From Candidatus Thiodiazotropha sp. (ex Monitilora ramsayi) (GTDB lineage: Bacteria > Pseudomonadota > Gammaproteobacteria > Chromatiales > Chromatiaceae): 64,000 nt of DNA. Shown here in pieces: positions 1 to 8,954 of the stretch (positions are counted from its first letter, which is position 1; every line of letters starts with the position of its first letter). The stretch covers positions 558,001 through 622,000 of the forward strand of contig JAHXIO010000005.1 of NCBI GenBank assembly GCA_025655595.1. The letters are read 5' to 3'. A model generated the notes under the pieces. It saw only the letters and a list, made by a program, of their open reading frames with translations, did not search any database and was not told the DNA's origin. A program made the position numbers and the translations under genes.

Positions 1-197
1 AGGTAAGTATGGATTGCTTTTCTTGTTCTTCCCGTCATGGTGTCAATCTCAGTCCATAGCTAGCTATCGCAAAGCCATTTCGTGCTTTGGCGAGTGTTAT
101 CGACCGTGTCATGGGCGCCAGCGACTTGATTGGAGCTTGCTTCTTTATTTTGGGTTGTATGACCTTGGGGTTTTTATCGTATTAAGGAATATGGACT

Positions 198-1295
198 ATG
201 GATACAAATAACACTATGGGATCAAAAATCTTAAATGTCAGCGTGCTGGTTCTCTTGTTGCTGCTGTTCTCTGCAGGCGTATCTGCGGAGAATCGATGGA
301 TAAACGGGACGCATAGTCAAGATCTCGGGATGGTAATGAGTGATGAGATTCGGCCTCGAATCTACCTAGCTGACTCAGCGAATGGAGAGTTGGTTGTCAT
401 AGATTCTGTGACTGAGGCGGTTACACACCGTTTTACGGTGGACGGTTCGATCACGGATATGGCGCTCAGTAAAGATCATAGATGGTTGGATGTGGTTGCA
501 AACGGAACGGTGTTTCGCATTGACCTGAATAAGCTGAAGATCAACCGGACATACAATATTCCCGTGGGGGAAGGCGGTAAGTCCGTTCGGTCTGTTGCGT
601 TCAATAGCAGAAATCAAATATATGCCGTCTCACTCTACGGCAGTTCGCAATATGACATGAGAAGTGAGATCTATCTCCTGAATTGGGCAGGTAGTAAAGT
701 CATCAAGTCATTTGGCGCAGATTCGGGTCCGAATTTTTATAAGGGAATGCTAAAGACTGATCTGACCGGTACGGTGCTCTATGTGGGTGAACAGGGGCTA
801 TCGCCGCTTTCCATCCATAAGTTCGATGTCCTGAATCCAAAAGCGCCGGTCTATTTGGGTAAAAACGGCCATGGTGCTCTGGGGTCGAATTTAAGGGATT
901 TCGCAATCTCTCCGCGCTATAACGAACTATACATCGCTTCCGGCTCGCCATATGGTATCCAATCGGTCGATGCGGATACTCTCCAACAGTTGGTTGTGAA
1001 TAATACCGGCCCTTACCCTGCTGGAACGTCAACAAGTCCTCTGGGTGACAAAATATACGGCATTCCCTCTAGTCCATATAATAACAAGCTGTATGAGTTT
1101 GACGCTAAGACGGATATCTTACTCAATGAATACGCATTGCTTTCTAATGTGCATAATGGAAAAGCGATGCCTAGAGGGATTGCAATTGATGCCTACGGGG
1201 AAAAGGCTTTTGTCGTTCACGGTGATGATCATCCCTCTTATGCTTCGATGGAGCTACAGGTCATCGATCTAAATCAGCAGTTGTGTGGGAATTGA
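198..1295 (+). CDS. Secreted YVTN/beta-propeller-like protein
   Basis: Predicted exported protein of 365 residues. A hydrophobic stretch at about residues 13-29 ends in VSA before ENRW, a good signal-peptidase I site. The rest reads as repeated short beta-strand blocks (phrases such as YLADSANGELVVIDS and LYIASGSPYGIQSVDADT) typical of YVTN/SMP-30-like propellers that bind ligands or partners in the periplasm. AAGGA at 184-188 sits 9 bases before ATG 198; a second in-frame ATG (residue 7) could also serve. It is transcribed alone and is followed by a strong terminator at 1380-1407. No catalytic residues are recognisable, so the function is unknown; the fold assignment is from pattern only. 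Confidence 0.75.
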   Translation: MDTNNTMGSKILNVSVLVLLLLLFSAGVSAENRWINGTHSQDLGMVMSDEIRPRIYLADSANGELVVIDSVTEAVTHRFTVDGSITDMALSKDHRWLDVVANGTVFRIDLNKLKINRTYNIPVGEGGKSVRSVAFNSRNQIYAVSLYGSSQYDMRSEIYLLNWAGSKVIKSFGADSGPNFYKGMLKTDLTGTVLYVGEQGLSPLSIHKFDVLNPKAPVYLGKNGHGALGSNLRDFAISPRYNELYIASGSPYGIQSVDADTLQQLVVNNTGPYPAGTSTSPLGDKIYGIPSSPYNNKLYEFDAKTDILLNEYALLSNVHNGKAMPRGIAIDAYGEKAFVVHGDDHPSYASMELQVIDLNQQLCGN

Positions 1296-1379
1296 TAAGG
1301 TTAGGATTATCCACCCTATTGGGTGCCTGAATCTGATTCTTCTATATTCAGGTTGATAGTAGGGAGTCTGATTAATATA

Positions 1380-1407
1380 CCGGAGTCTGCAGGGCTCCGG
1401 TTTTTTT
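1380..1407 (+). terminator. Rho-independent terminator
   Basis: Stem CCGGAG (1380-1385) pairs perfectly with CTCCGG (1395-1400) around a 9-base loop, followed directly by seven T (1401-1407). It closes the beta-propeller gene and separates it from the next operon. The rest of the 1296-1645 gap shows no gene; it must hold the promoter of the following operon, but I see no convincing -35/-10 pair. Confidence 0.85.
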
Positions 1408-1645
1408 GCCTGTTATATGGCTGGAATGATTTTCAGGGCTATGAAGTTATCAGTCACTGGTCGTGTCAATTCCCCGTAAGACGATGGAGGGAATTTTAGG
1501 CAGGGACAGGTTAAAGCTGTCTGTATTTAAGGTGAACTTGCATCAGTCTACAGGCCAATAGCATCCTTGATAACTTCAGATGCAATCCAGAGTGCCGAAT
1601 AACCTTTTTACGGATTAAATTGGAACTGTGCCGGAAGGAGAAGCA

Positions 1646-2914
1646 ATGGCTATTCCGTATATACATGCCAACACCTACCTTGAATATCTGTTGAAGGAGC
1701 GCAGCCAGGAGGAGCTCGGCGAGGCAATGCGACCCAAGCCGGAGGTCGATGCCGCACCGCGTATTCCCCGCGACCATCGCATCAGCCAGAAGATGGTGGA
1801 GAAGCGCTGGTCGCTCTTTACGGATGTCCCGCAGGCCCGTGAGCAGTTGCTCGATCCGGTGACGGAGGCGGGGATGGAGGCCTATCAACGGAATATCGAG
1901 AATTTTATCGGCACGGTAAAAGTGCCGGTGGGTATTGCCGGTCCCCTTCGTGTAAACGGCCTCTTCGCCCAGGGCGATTACTATGTGCCGCTGGCCACCA
2001 CCGAGGCGGCCCTGGTCGCCTCCTATAACCGTGGCGCGCAGATGATCACCCGCGCCGGTGGCTGTACCACCCTGGTATTGAGTGAAGCGGTGATGCGCGC
2101 TCCCGGGTTCGCGTTCGACAATTTGCAGGATGCGGGCGCCTTTGTCGCATGGGTCGTGCCTCAACTGGAGTCGTTCAAGGCGGAAGCGGCCAAAACCACC
2201 CGGCACGGCGAGTTGATCGATATGCAAGTCACCGTGGAGGGAAACCATGTCTATCTTCGCTTCGATTTCCATACCGGCGATGCCGCCGGGCAGAATATGG
2301 TGACCATCGCCACGCAGGCGATCTGCGACTACATTCTGGCCAACTCCCCGGTGAAGCCAAAATATTTCTTCCTCGAAGCGAATATGTCGGGTGACAAGAA
2401 GGCGAGCGCCCAGTCTTTTCTCTCAGTGCGCGGTAAGAAGGTAACCGCCGAGGTCACCATGCCCAAGGCGCTAGTCAAGGGCCTGTTGCACACCACGCCG
2501 GAACGGATGGTGGACTACTGGCGCATGTCCGCCATGGGGGGTGTGTTGAGCGGTACTATTGGTGTGCAGGGTCACTATGCCAACGGGCTCGCCGCACTCT
2601 ATATCGCCTGCGGTCAGGATGCAGCCTGCGTTTCGGAGTCGGCGGTCGGCGTCACCCGTTTTGAGTTGACTGAAGGGAGTGATCTCTATGCCTGCGTGAC
2701 CCTACCGAATCTGATTGTCGGGACGGTCGGCGGTGGTACGGGACTGCCCAGTCAGAAGGCCTGTCTCGACCTACTGGGACTCGCAGGATCCGATAACTCG
2801 CGTGCCTTTGCCGAAGTTGCGACTGGGGTGACCCTGGCCGGTGAGTTATCGATAATCGGCGCCCTCTGCGCAGGCCATTTTGCACGGGCTCATCAGCAAC
2901 TGGCGCGGGGTTGA
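1646..2914 (+). CDS. HMG-CoA reductase (hydroxymethylglutaryl-CoA reductase)
   Basis: Reduces HMG-CoA to mevalonate with NAD(P)H. At 422 residues it is close to the catalytic core of the family. All four catalytic positions can be placed: Glu120 in TTEAALVAS, Lys251 in SGDKK, Asp325 in GQDAA, and His416 near the C-terminus (AHQQ). Also visible are ENFIGTVKVPVGIAGPL, DAAGQNM and GTVGGGTGLPSQ, the last being typical of the biosynthetic class. The start was set at ATG 1646 because AAGGAG lies at 1635-1640; an upstream GTG at 1628 is in frame but unsupported. It heads a seven-gene operon; its stop at 2912-2914 lies 2 bases before the next ATG. Most gammaproteobacteria make isoprenoids by the MEP route, and no other mevalonate-pathway enzyme is in the window, which is odd. 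Confidence 0.93.
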   Translation: MAIPYIHANTYLEYLLKERSQEELGEAMRPKPEVDAAPRIPRDHRISQKMVEKRWSLFTDVPQAREQLLDPVTEAGMEAYQRNIENFIGTVKVPVGIAGPLRVNGLFAQGDYYVPLATTEAALVASYNRGAQMITRAGGCTTLVLSEAVMRAPGFAFDNLQDAGAFVAWVVPQLESFKAEAAKTTRHGELIDMQVTVEGNHVYLRFDFHTGDAAGQNMVTIATQAICDYILANSPVKPKYFFLEANMSGDKKASAQSFLSVRGKKVTAEVTMPKALVKGLLHTTPERMVDYWRMSAMGGVLSGTIGVQGHYANGLAALYIACGQDAACVSESAVGVTRFELTEGSDLYACVTLPNLIVGTVGGGTGLPSQKACLDLLGLAGSDNSRAFAEVATGVTLAGELSIIGALCAGHFARAHQQLARG

Positions 2915-2916
2915 GC

Positions 2917-3849
2917 ATGCAGGTGATTCGGTCGAACCGCTGGTGGATCTACCAGCGTGAGCGCTTCCCGTTGCTCGGTCATGCACCGTTGGTTGCGGCG
3001 TTCAGTTTTTCCGCCGTGGCCTATGCCTCACTGTTGCGTGGAGAGGCCGTACTACCTCACTTCTCCACCTGGCTGGTCGCCTTTCTGACGTCATTGGCCT
3101 TTTTTCTGCAGCTGCGCATTGCTGACGAGTTCAAGGATTTCGATGAGGACAGTCGATACCGCCCCTATCGACCGGTTCCCCGTGGCCTGATTAAGCTGCG
3201 CGAGCTCGGGGTCCTCGGTGCAGCCCTGGCGCTGTTGCAACTGGTGCTCGCACTCTGGCTCTTCCCGCCTTTGGTGATTGTGCTGGCTGCCACCTGGATC
3301 TATCTGGCCCTGATGAGCCACGAGTTCTTTCTGCGGGAGTGGCTGAAGGCGCGACCCGTTACCTATCTCTGGACTCATATGCTGATCATGCCGCTGATTG
3401 ATCTCTATGCTACCGCGTGTGACTGGATGGTGGCGGCCGGCACCTGGTCTCATGCGGCGGTTCCTGACGGGCTCTTCTGGTTTCTGATCGTGAGTTTTTT
3501 CAACGGTATTGTGATCGAGATCGGACGCAAGATTCGCACACCGGAAGATGAGGAGGAGGGGGTGGAGACCTATTCTGTCCTTTGGGGACGCAAGCGGGCT
3601 GTGCTGGTCTGGCTCGGTGCATTGCTGATCACCGCCATGAGTGCAACCTTTGCCGCCTGGCAGATCGATTTTATGGTGCCGGTGTTATTCGTGTTGCTAT
3701 TGCTGCTCATCGCTGCGGGAGTTGCCGGCTGGCATTTTCTCTGCCATCTCATACCCGGAGCAGGAAAGCGATTCGAGCTGATCGCCGGTGTCTGGACACT
3801 GAGCATGTATCTCTCGCTGGGTGCCGGTCCACTACTCTGGAAGGTATAG
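2917..3849 (+). CDS. UbiA-family prenyltransferase
   Basis: Integral membrane prenyltransferase of 310 residues with about eight hydrophobic segments. The first aspartate-rich motif is DEFKDFDED (residues 70-78, key D70, D74, D78), followed by RYRPYRPVPRGLI, as in UbiA enzymes that move a polyprenyl group onto an acceptor. The second motif region, EIGRKIRTPEDEEEGVETYS (about 195-215), is acidic but not the textbook DxxxD, so the substrate could be unusual. ATG 2917 was chosen; a TTG at 2911 overlaps the previous stop. The next gene begins 5 bases after this stop. The family includes quinone, haem O and archaeal ether-lipid enzymes; the context does not decide between them, and no 4-hydroxybenzoate partner is present. 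Confidence 0.88.
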   Translation: MQVIRSNRWWIYQRERFPLLGHAPLVAAFSFSAVAYASLLRGEAVLPHFSTWLVAFLTSLAFFLQLRIADEFKDFDEDSRYRPYRPVPRGLIKLRELGVLGAALALLQLVLALWLFPPLVIVLAATWIYLALMSHEFFLREWLKARPVTYLWTHMLIMPLIDLYATACDWMVAAGTWSHAAVPDGLFWFLIVSFFNGIVIEIGRKIRTPEDEEEGVETYSVLWGRKRAVLVWLGALLITAMSATFAAWQIDFMVPVLFVLLLLLIAAGVAGWHFLCHLIPGAGKRFELIAGVWTLSMYLSLGAGPLLWKV

Positions 3850-3854
3850 GAATT

Positions 3855-6521
3855 ATGCAGTATATCCTCAATCGGGCTGACAAGATCGACCTTTCCCGGT
3901 TTGGCGGCAAGGCGGCTGCCTTGGGACATCTGGCTGCCGCAAAGCTGCCGATTCCCGATTGGCTGGTTATCGAACCCGAGGCCTTCTATCAAAGTCTGGG
4001 TCCTCAGCTTTTTAATGAGCTACAAGAAAAAAAAGATGCAGCGGACATTCAGTCATTGCTGGCTGAAATTAAACCCCATGCCGAATTACTTGCTGAACTG
4101 GAGGAGAGGTTGGCGAAGCTGTCGCCCAATGGAGAGCGGGTTGCGGTACGCTCTTCGGCAGTGGATGAGGACGGTGCCGATCACTCCTTTGCCGGTCAGT
4201 TGGAGAGCTATCTCTATGTGCCGCTGGAACAGGTTGCGGAGCGGGTTGTCGACGTCTGGCGCTCAGGATTCAGCGAACGTGTGCTGACCTACCGGATCGA
4301 GGCGGGGTTGCCTGCACTGCCACCGGCATCCGCCGTACTGGTTCAACGCATGGTAGCCAGCGATCATGCGGGTGTGGCCTTCTCCGCCGATCCGGTGAGC
4401 GGTCGTCGCAATATCGCGGTGGTTTCCGCCGTACACGGTCTGGGTACGGCTCTCGTCTCCGGAGATGCGGATGCAGATACCTGGCGAGTGGATGGATTGG
4501 AGACGATCATCGACCGCCAGGTTGCAGAGAAGCGCATCGCGCATCGGTTTGATCCCGATGCACCGGACAACCTGCGTGAGGAGCCGTTACAGGGAGAAAT
4601 GATAGGGCAGCCGGTGTTGACTGATGATGATGTCAAGCGTGTAGCCAAACTGGCGCGAGAGGTCAGCCGGCATTTCGGTAAGCCACAGGACATCGAATGG
4701 GCGTTCGATAAGGGCGAGCTTTATCTATTGCAGTCACGTCCAATTACTGCACTGAACGCATTGCCGGATCCGACGGGGGAACGAAATCTCTGGGATAACA
4801 GCAATATCGCAGAGAGCTATGGCGGTATCACAACGCCGTTGACCTTCAGTTTCGCCCGTCGGGCCTATGAATCGGTCTACCGTGAATTCTGCCGTGTCCT
4901 GCGCGTCCCTGCTTCGGTGATTCAGGATAACGACACCACCTTTAAACGCATGCTTGGTCTGATACGGGGGCGGGTCTACTACAATCTGCTCTCCTGGTAT
5001 CGGGTACTGGCCCTGCTGCCTGGCTTTACCGTGAACCGGCGTTTCATGGAGCAGATGATGGGGGTGAAGGAGGGGTTGCCCGAAGAGATAGCAAAGGAAC
5101 TCTCCGGCAGCACGGCAGACCGGTTTCGCGATGCGCTGCGCCTCGGTGCGAGTGTGGGTGGGCTATTGCTCAACCACTTTCTGTTGCCCTATAAGAACCG
5201 GCGTTTCTACAAGCGGCTCGAAGCGGCCCTCGAGAGCCAGACCAACCTTACCGGCTTGAATGCCACTCAGCTCGCCGGTCACTACCACGATTTGGAGCGA
5301 AAGCTGTTGACCCGTTGGGACGCCCCCCTGATCAATGATTTTTTCGCCATGATCTTCTACGGTGTGTTGCGCAGTCTGGGTGCGAAATGGTGTCACGACA
5401 GCGACGAGAGTCTGCAGAACGATCTGCTGGCGGGCGAGGGGGGCATGATCAGTGCCGAGCCCGCTCAGCGGGTACGACAGATGGCGGAGATCATCCGCGA
5501 GGATCAGACCTTCAGCGAACTGTTGACCACGGGCGATCTGACAGAGATCGAGGTTGCTCTGCCAGAACAGACGGCATTTCATCAAGCCTATCTTGCCTAT
5601 CTCGACAAGTTCGGTGACCGCTGTCTCGATGAGCTCAAACTGGAGAGCGCGACACTGCACGACGACCCCCTGCTGCTTTTGCGATCAATCGGGCAGTTTG
5701 CCCTGCGTTTGCGTGAGCAGAAAGCCACGGAGCCGGGTTCGATCGAGCGGGAGATCCGTCAGAAGGCGGAAACTAGGGTGACGACTGCACTTGAGAACCA
5801 TGCCGTCAGGGGTGCGGTATACCGATGGGTACTCAAACATACCCGAGCCCGGGTGCGGGATCGTGAGAATCTACGTTTCGAGCGTACCCGTTTGTTCGGG
5901 CGGGTGCGCCGTGTCTTTGTCGAGCTGGGCAAACGACTCTATGCCGAGGGTTTGCTGGATCATCCTCGGGATGTTTTCCACCTGGAGGTAAATGAGGTAG
6001 TGGGGTTTGTTGAAGGCACAACCGTAACCACCGACCTGAAGGGGTTGGTCGAACTGCGCCGGGAGGAGTTTGCAGGGTATGAATCCATGGCGCCGCCGGT
6101 GGACCGTTTCGAGACGCTGGGTATGGTGCACCAGGGGAATGATTTCACGGCGCCTGAACAGGCAGAGGAGCTGACCGATGGAGATCTCAAGGGGATCGGC
6201 TGCTGTCCCGGCGTGGTGCGCGGCCCGGTACGGGTGATCAGCGATCCCCGCAATGCCGTGCTCAATGCGGGCGAGATACTGGTGGCGGAACGCACCGATC
6301 CGGGCTGGATCATGCTCTTTCCAGCGGCATCCGGCATCCTGGTGGAGAGGGGCAGTCTGCTCTCCCATTCGGCCATAGTGGCACGGGAGATGGGGATACC
6401 GGCCGTTGTGTCGGTACCGGGTATAACACGCACGCTGTCCGATGGCGAGTGGGTGGAGTTTGACGGCAGCAGCGGTGTGATTCGCCGCGTCGAACCTGAC
6501 AGAGAGACTGTCGATGCGTAG
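3855..6521 (+). CDS. PEP-synthase / rifampicin-phosphotransferase-like protein
   Basis: Large soluble enzyme of 888 residues with the architecture of the PEP-synthase/PPDK/rifampicin phosphotransferase superfamily. An N-terminal ATP-grasp-like PEP/pyruvate-binding domain (about 1-310) includes RVAVRSSAVDEDG and ends with DIEWAF and LLQSRPITAL. A long middle domain (about 315-770) is without clear relatives. The C-terminal swivelling phosphohistidine domain has RGSLLSHSAIVAREMG with the carrier His838. True PEP synthase also has a PEP/pyruvate TIM barrel, which I do not see, so phosphate transfer from ATP via His838 to another acceptor, as in RPH, is more likely. ATG 3855 follows ATAGGAA; the upstream in-frame extension runs inside the UbiA gene and was discarded. 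It overlaps the next gene by 8 bases. The acceptor is unknown; a lipid alcohol would suit the operon (inference). Confidence 0.85.
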   Translation: MQYILNRADKIDLSRFGGKAAALGHLAAAKLPIPDWLVIEPEAFYQSLGPQLFNELQEKKDAADIQSLLAEIKPHAELLAELEERLAKLSPNGERVAVRSSAVDEDGADHSFAGQLESYLYVPLEQVAERVVDVWRSGFSERVLTYRIEAGLPALPPASAVLVQRMVASDHAGVAFSADPVSGRRNIAVVSAVHGLGTALVSGDADADTWRVDGLETIIDRQVAEKRIAHRFDPDAPDNLREEPLQGEMIGQPVLTDDDVKRVAKLAREVSRHFGKPQDIEWAFDKGELYLLQSRPITALNALPDPTGERNLWDNSNIAESYGGITTPLTFSFARRAYESVYREFCRVLRVPASVIQDNDTTFKRMLGLIRGRVYYNLLSWYRVLALLPGFTVNRRFMEQMMGVKEGLPEEIAKELSGSTADRFRDALRLGASVGGLLLNHFLLPYKNRRFYKRLEAALESQTNLTGLNATQLAGHYHDLERKLLTRWDAPLINDFFAMIFYGVLRSLGAKWCHDSDESLQNDLLAGEGGMISAEPAQRVRQMAEIIREDQTFSELLTTGDLTEIEVALPEQTAFHQAYLAYLDKFGDRCLDELKLESATLHDDPLLLLRSIGQFALRLREQKATEPGSIEREIRQKAETRVTTALENHAVRGAVYRWVLKHTRARVRDRENLRFERTRLFGRVRRVFVELGKRLYAEGLLDHPRDVFHLEVNEVVGFVEGTTVTTDLKGLVELRREEFAGYESMAPPVDRFETLGMVHQGNDFTAPEQAEELTDGDLKGIGCCPGVVRGPVRVISDPRNAVLNAGEILVAERTDPGWIMLFPAASGILVERGSLLSHSAIVAREMGIPAVVSVPGITRTLSDGEWVEFDGSSGVIRRVEPDRETVDA

Positions 6522-7611
6522 TGAGGTTGCCGCTAGGGCTGACTTTTCCCAGATTCGCTATGCCCAGTGTTGGGAGGATGCGGATATCCTGGTTGAGGCA
6601 CTGCGGGTTGATCGGGGCGGTGTTTGTCTCTCCATTTCATCGGCCGGTGATAACGCGCTGGCGTTGTTGGGTGCCGGCGCCAAACATGTGATAGCCCTCG
6701 ATCTTAACCCGGCGCAGCTCGCCTGCCTTGCATTGCGGGTGGCTGCCTACCAGGAGCTCTCTCATCCGGAGCTGTTGGCACTGATCGGTTCGCGACCGAG
6801 TAAGGATCGAGCGACGCTCTATCGACGCTGTCGACCGCTGCTCGATGCCGATAATCGCGCCTTCTGGGATGCGCATGGCAATGAGATCGATGCCGGGATC
6901 GGCGGCGCCGGCAAGTTCGAACGCTACTTTCGCCTCTTTTGCGACAGGGTTCTGCCACTGGTGCATCGCAGGCAGACTGTTGAGCGGCTACTGCAGGGTG
7001 GCGACCAGGCGACTCGGGAGCGCTTCTATGAGAGCGATTGGAACACTTGGCGTTGGCGTTTGCTGTTTAAGCTCTTTTTCTCCCGTTTCGTGATGGGACG
7101 TATGGGACGGGATCCCAGCTTCTTCCGTTACGTGGAAGGCAGTGTGGCGGCGCATATTCTGAAGCACACCCGCTATGCGCTGACCACTCTCGATCCCGCA
7201 GACAATCCTTATCTGCATTGGATACTGACGGGTACCCACGGCGAGGCACTGCCTTATGCGCTGCGTGAAACGCAGTTCGAAGCGATTCGTGACCGGATTG
7301 ATCAGGTGGAGTGGCATCTGCTCTCAATCGAGGCCTATCTGGCACAGTATCCCGAGATGAGATTCGATGCCTTCAATCTCAGCGATATCTTCGAATATAT
7401 GTCGGAGGAAAACTATGAAGCCCTACTGACGAGGTTGGTGGATGCAGCCAATCCCGGTGCACGTCTCGCATACTGGAATATGTTGGCGCCGAGAAAATGC
7501 CCGCCTGGCCTCGCCGACCGGATACACTCGCTCGATGAACTGGGACGGGATCTCTATGCCCGGGACAAGGCCTTTTTCTACCGGGATTTTATCGTGGAGG
7601 AGCGTCGGTGA
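6514..7611 (+). CDS. DUF3419/BtaA-like 3-amino-3-carboxypropyl transferase
   Basis: Protein of 365 residues matching the BtaA/DUF3419 family, which moves the 3-amino-3-carboxypropyl group of S-adenosylmethionine to diacylglycerol, the first step of betaine-lipid synthesis. The family hallmark YAQCWEDADIL is at about residues 14-24. An SAM-binding Rossmann motif follows (SISSAGDNAL, then ALDLNPAQLACLALRV). Later blocks FNLSDIFEYM and ARLAYWNML also fit the family. ATG 6514 overlaps the preceding stop by 8 bases; its own stop overlaps the next GTG by four. The methylating partner BtaB is absent from the operon, so either methylation is encoded elsewhere or the acceptor and product differ from DGTS. 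Confidence 0.85.
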   Translation: MRSEVAARADFSQIRYAQCWEDADILVEALRVDRGGVCLSISSAGDNALALLGAGAKHVIALDLNPAQLACLALRVAAYQELSHPELLALIGSRPSKDRATLYRRCRPLLDADNRAFWDAHGNEIDAGIGGAGKFERYFRLFCDRVLPLVHRRQTVERLLQGGDQATRERFYESDWNTWRWRLLFKLFFSRFVMGRMGRDPSFFRYVEGSVAAHILKHTRYALTTLDPADNPYLHWILTGTHGEALPYALRETQFEAIRDRIDQVEWHLLSIEAYLAQYPEMRFDAFNLSDIFEYMSEENYEALLTRLVDAANPGARLAYWNMLAPRKCPPGLADRIHSLDELGRDLYARDKAFFYRDFIVEERR

Positions 7612-8954
7612 ATCCCTGGCTGGGGATGCTGGTGGTGATGGCCGCCCTGTCATCGGCTTTTCTCGCGCTGCGTTTGCTGGAAAAACACGCCTCTCCCCAT
7701 CCGGAGGTCCTGCGCAAGCTGATGCATGTACTCATGGGCCTGGTTACGGCAACCTTTCCCTGGCTGTTCAACGAGAGCTGGCCTGTATTGCTGTTGGCGG
7801 GCGGCAGCGTGGCGGTATTGATCCTCGTGCGTAGCGGAGTTTCGGTTGCCGGTTCGGTGAAAGGGGTGTTGCATGGTGTCGAACGTACCTCCTGGGGTGA
7901 GCTGCTTTTTCCGCTCTCCGTGGCCGCTGTCTTCTTACTGGCTGATGGTGAACCATTACTTTACAGCGTACCCATTCTGATACTCGCCCTGGCGGATGCG
8001 GTGGCTGCGCTGATTGGTGTCTATTACGGTCAGATACAGTTCACTACCCTGGAAGGCAGTAAATCGATCGAAGGTTCCTTCGCCTTCTTTATCGTCACCT
8101 TTCTCTGTGTCCATATCGCGGTACTGCTGTTTACCGACGCGGGGCGTATCGAGTCGCTGCTGATCGGCCTGCTCATGGGTATCGTGGTGATGATGTTCGA
8201 GGCGGTAGCCTGGCGCGGGTTGGACAATCTGTTTATTCCCGTGGCGAGTTTTGCCCTGCTGAAGAGTTATCTCAAGCTGGATGCCGGCGCGCTGTCTGTG
8301 AGTCTGATGGTTATTGTGCTGTTGGGTGTTTTTCTGTTGATGTGGCGTCGCCGCAGCACGCTCGACGACAGCGCTTTGATTGGTGCGGGTTTGGTCGCCT
8401 ATGGGAGTTGGGCCATTGGCGACCTCTATTGGCTACTGGTGCCGGTGTCCGTGTTCGTGATTGCGACTTGGCTCGTGTTGCGAGAGGTCGAGGCCGGGCA
8501 GCGGCAGATTCACACGGTCTATGCGTTACTGGGTATTACAGGTCCCGGTTTATTCTGGCTGACACTCAGCCGCAATGTGGAGTCGGTTGACCTCTTCTTT
8601 GCTTATGTCCTGGCCTTTGCCGCCCACCTGACAATGCTGGGTGTTTCCCGCGCCCATTCCGGATTGGCACGTCTTCCGATTTCACGCATCGTACCGGCAG
8701 TTATGCAAGGGTTTGTGGTGCTTCTCTTGCCGTTTTCTCTGATGTGGGGGATAGATCTCCGTCTGGGTGTGATTGCAACTTTTGGTGTTTTGGCGCTGTT
8801 GCTGGCTGCTCTTGCGTTTTTGAAGTTACAACCCGCGCTCGATAATTGTCCCGGCACACCTGAACGCTGGACGCGCCAGGCGCTGATTGCTGGTGGACTG
8901 TCGGTAATGGGGTGGATCTCTTTGGGCGTCATCGATATGGATGGAGTGCAGTGA
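7608..8954 (+). CDS. Dolichol/phytol kinase-like membrane protein with long C-terminal extension
   Basis: Polytopic membrane protein of 448 residues. The N-terminal half (about 1-225) carries the polyprenol-kinase pattern: RKLMHVLMG (R36, K37, H40), RTSWGELLFPLS, ALADAVAALIG and GSKSIEGS (about 150-157), as in CTP-dependent dolichol and phytol kinases. The C-terminal 200 residues add some six further hydrophobic segments not seen in ordinary phytol kinases. It starts at GTG 7608, which overlaps the previous stop (GTGA), and ends in TGATG shared with the next gene; such coupling implies co-translation. The likely activity is phosphorylation of an isoprenoid or lipid alcohol, consistent with HMGR and UbiA in the operon; the substrate is not known. 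Confidence 0.8.
   Translation: MNPWLGMLVVMAALSSAFLALRLLEKHASPHPEVLRKLMHVLMGLVTATFPWLFNESWPVLLLAGGSVAVLILVRSGVSVAGSVKGVLHGVERTSWGELLFPLSVAAVFLLADGEPLLYSVPILILALADAVAALIGVYYGQIQFTTLEGSKSIEGSFAFFIVTFLCVHIAVLLFTDAGRIESLLIGLLMGIVVMMFEAVAWRGLDNLFIPVASFALLKSYLKLDAGALSVSLMVIVLLGVFLLMWRRRSTLDDSALIGAGLVAYGSWAIGDLYWLLVPVSVFVIATWLVLREVEAGQRQIHTVYALLGITGPGLFWLTLSRNVESVDLFFAYVLAFAAHLTMLGVSRAHSGLARLPISRIVPAVMQGFVVLLLPFSLMWGIDLRLGVIATFGVLALLLAALAFLKLQPALDNCPGTPERWTRQALIAGGLSVMGWISLGVIDMDGVQ

Noticed and set aside
14-211. A 65-codon frame at the left edge and a neighbouring frame ending FFILGCMTLGFLSY
   Set aside because: The two hydrophobic pieces (frames 1 and 3) could be the broken end of a membrane protein such as a LysE-type exporter, but stops at 4-6 and 57-59 interrupt them and too little sequence is left of the edge to decide.
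3582-3854. Upstream extension of the PEP-synthase-like frame
   Set aside because: It lies wholly inside the UbiA gene; ATG 3855 has its own ribosome site and the family N-terminus.
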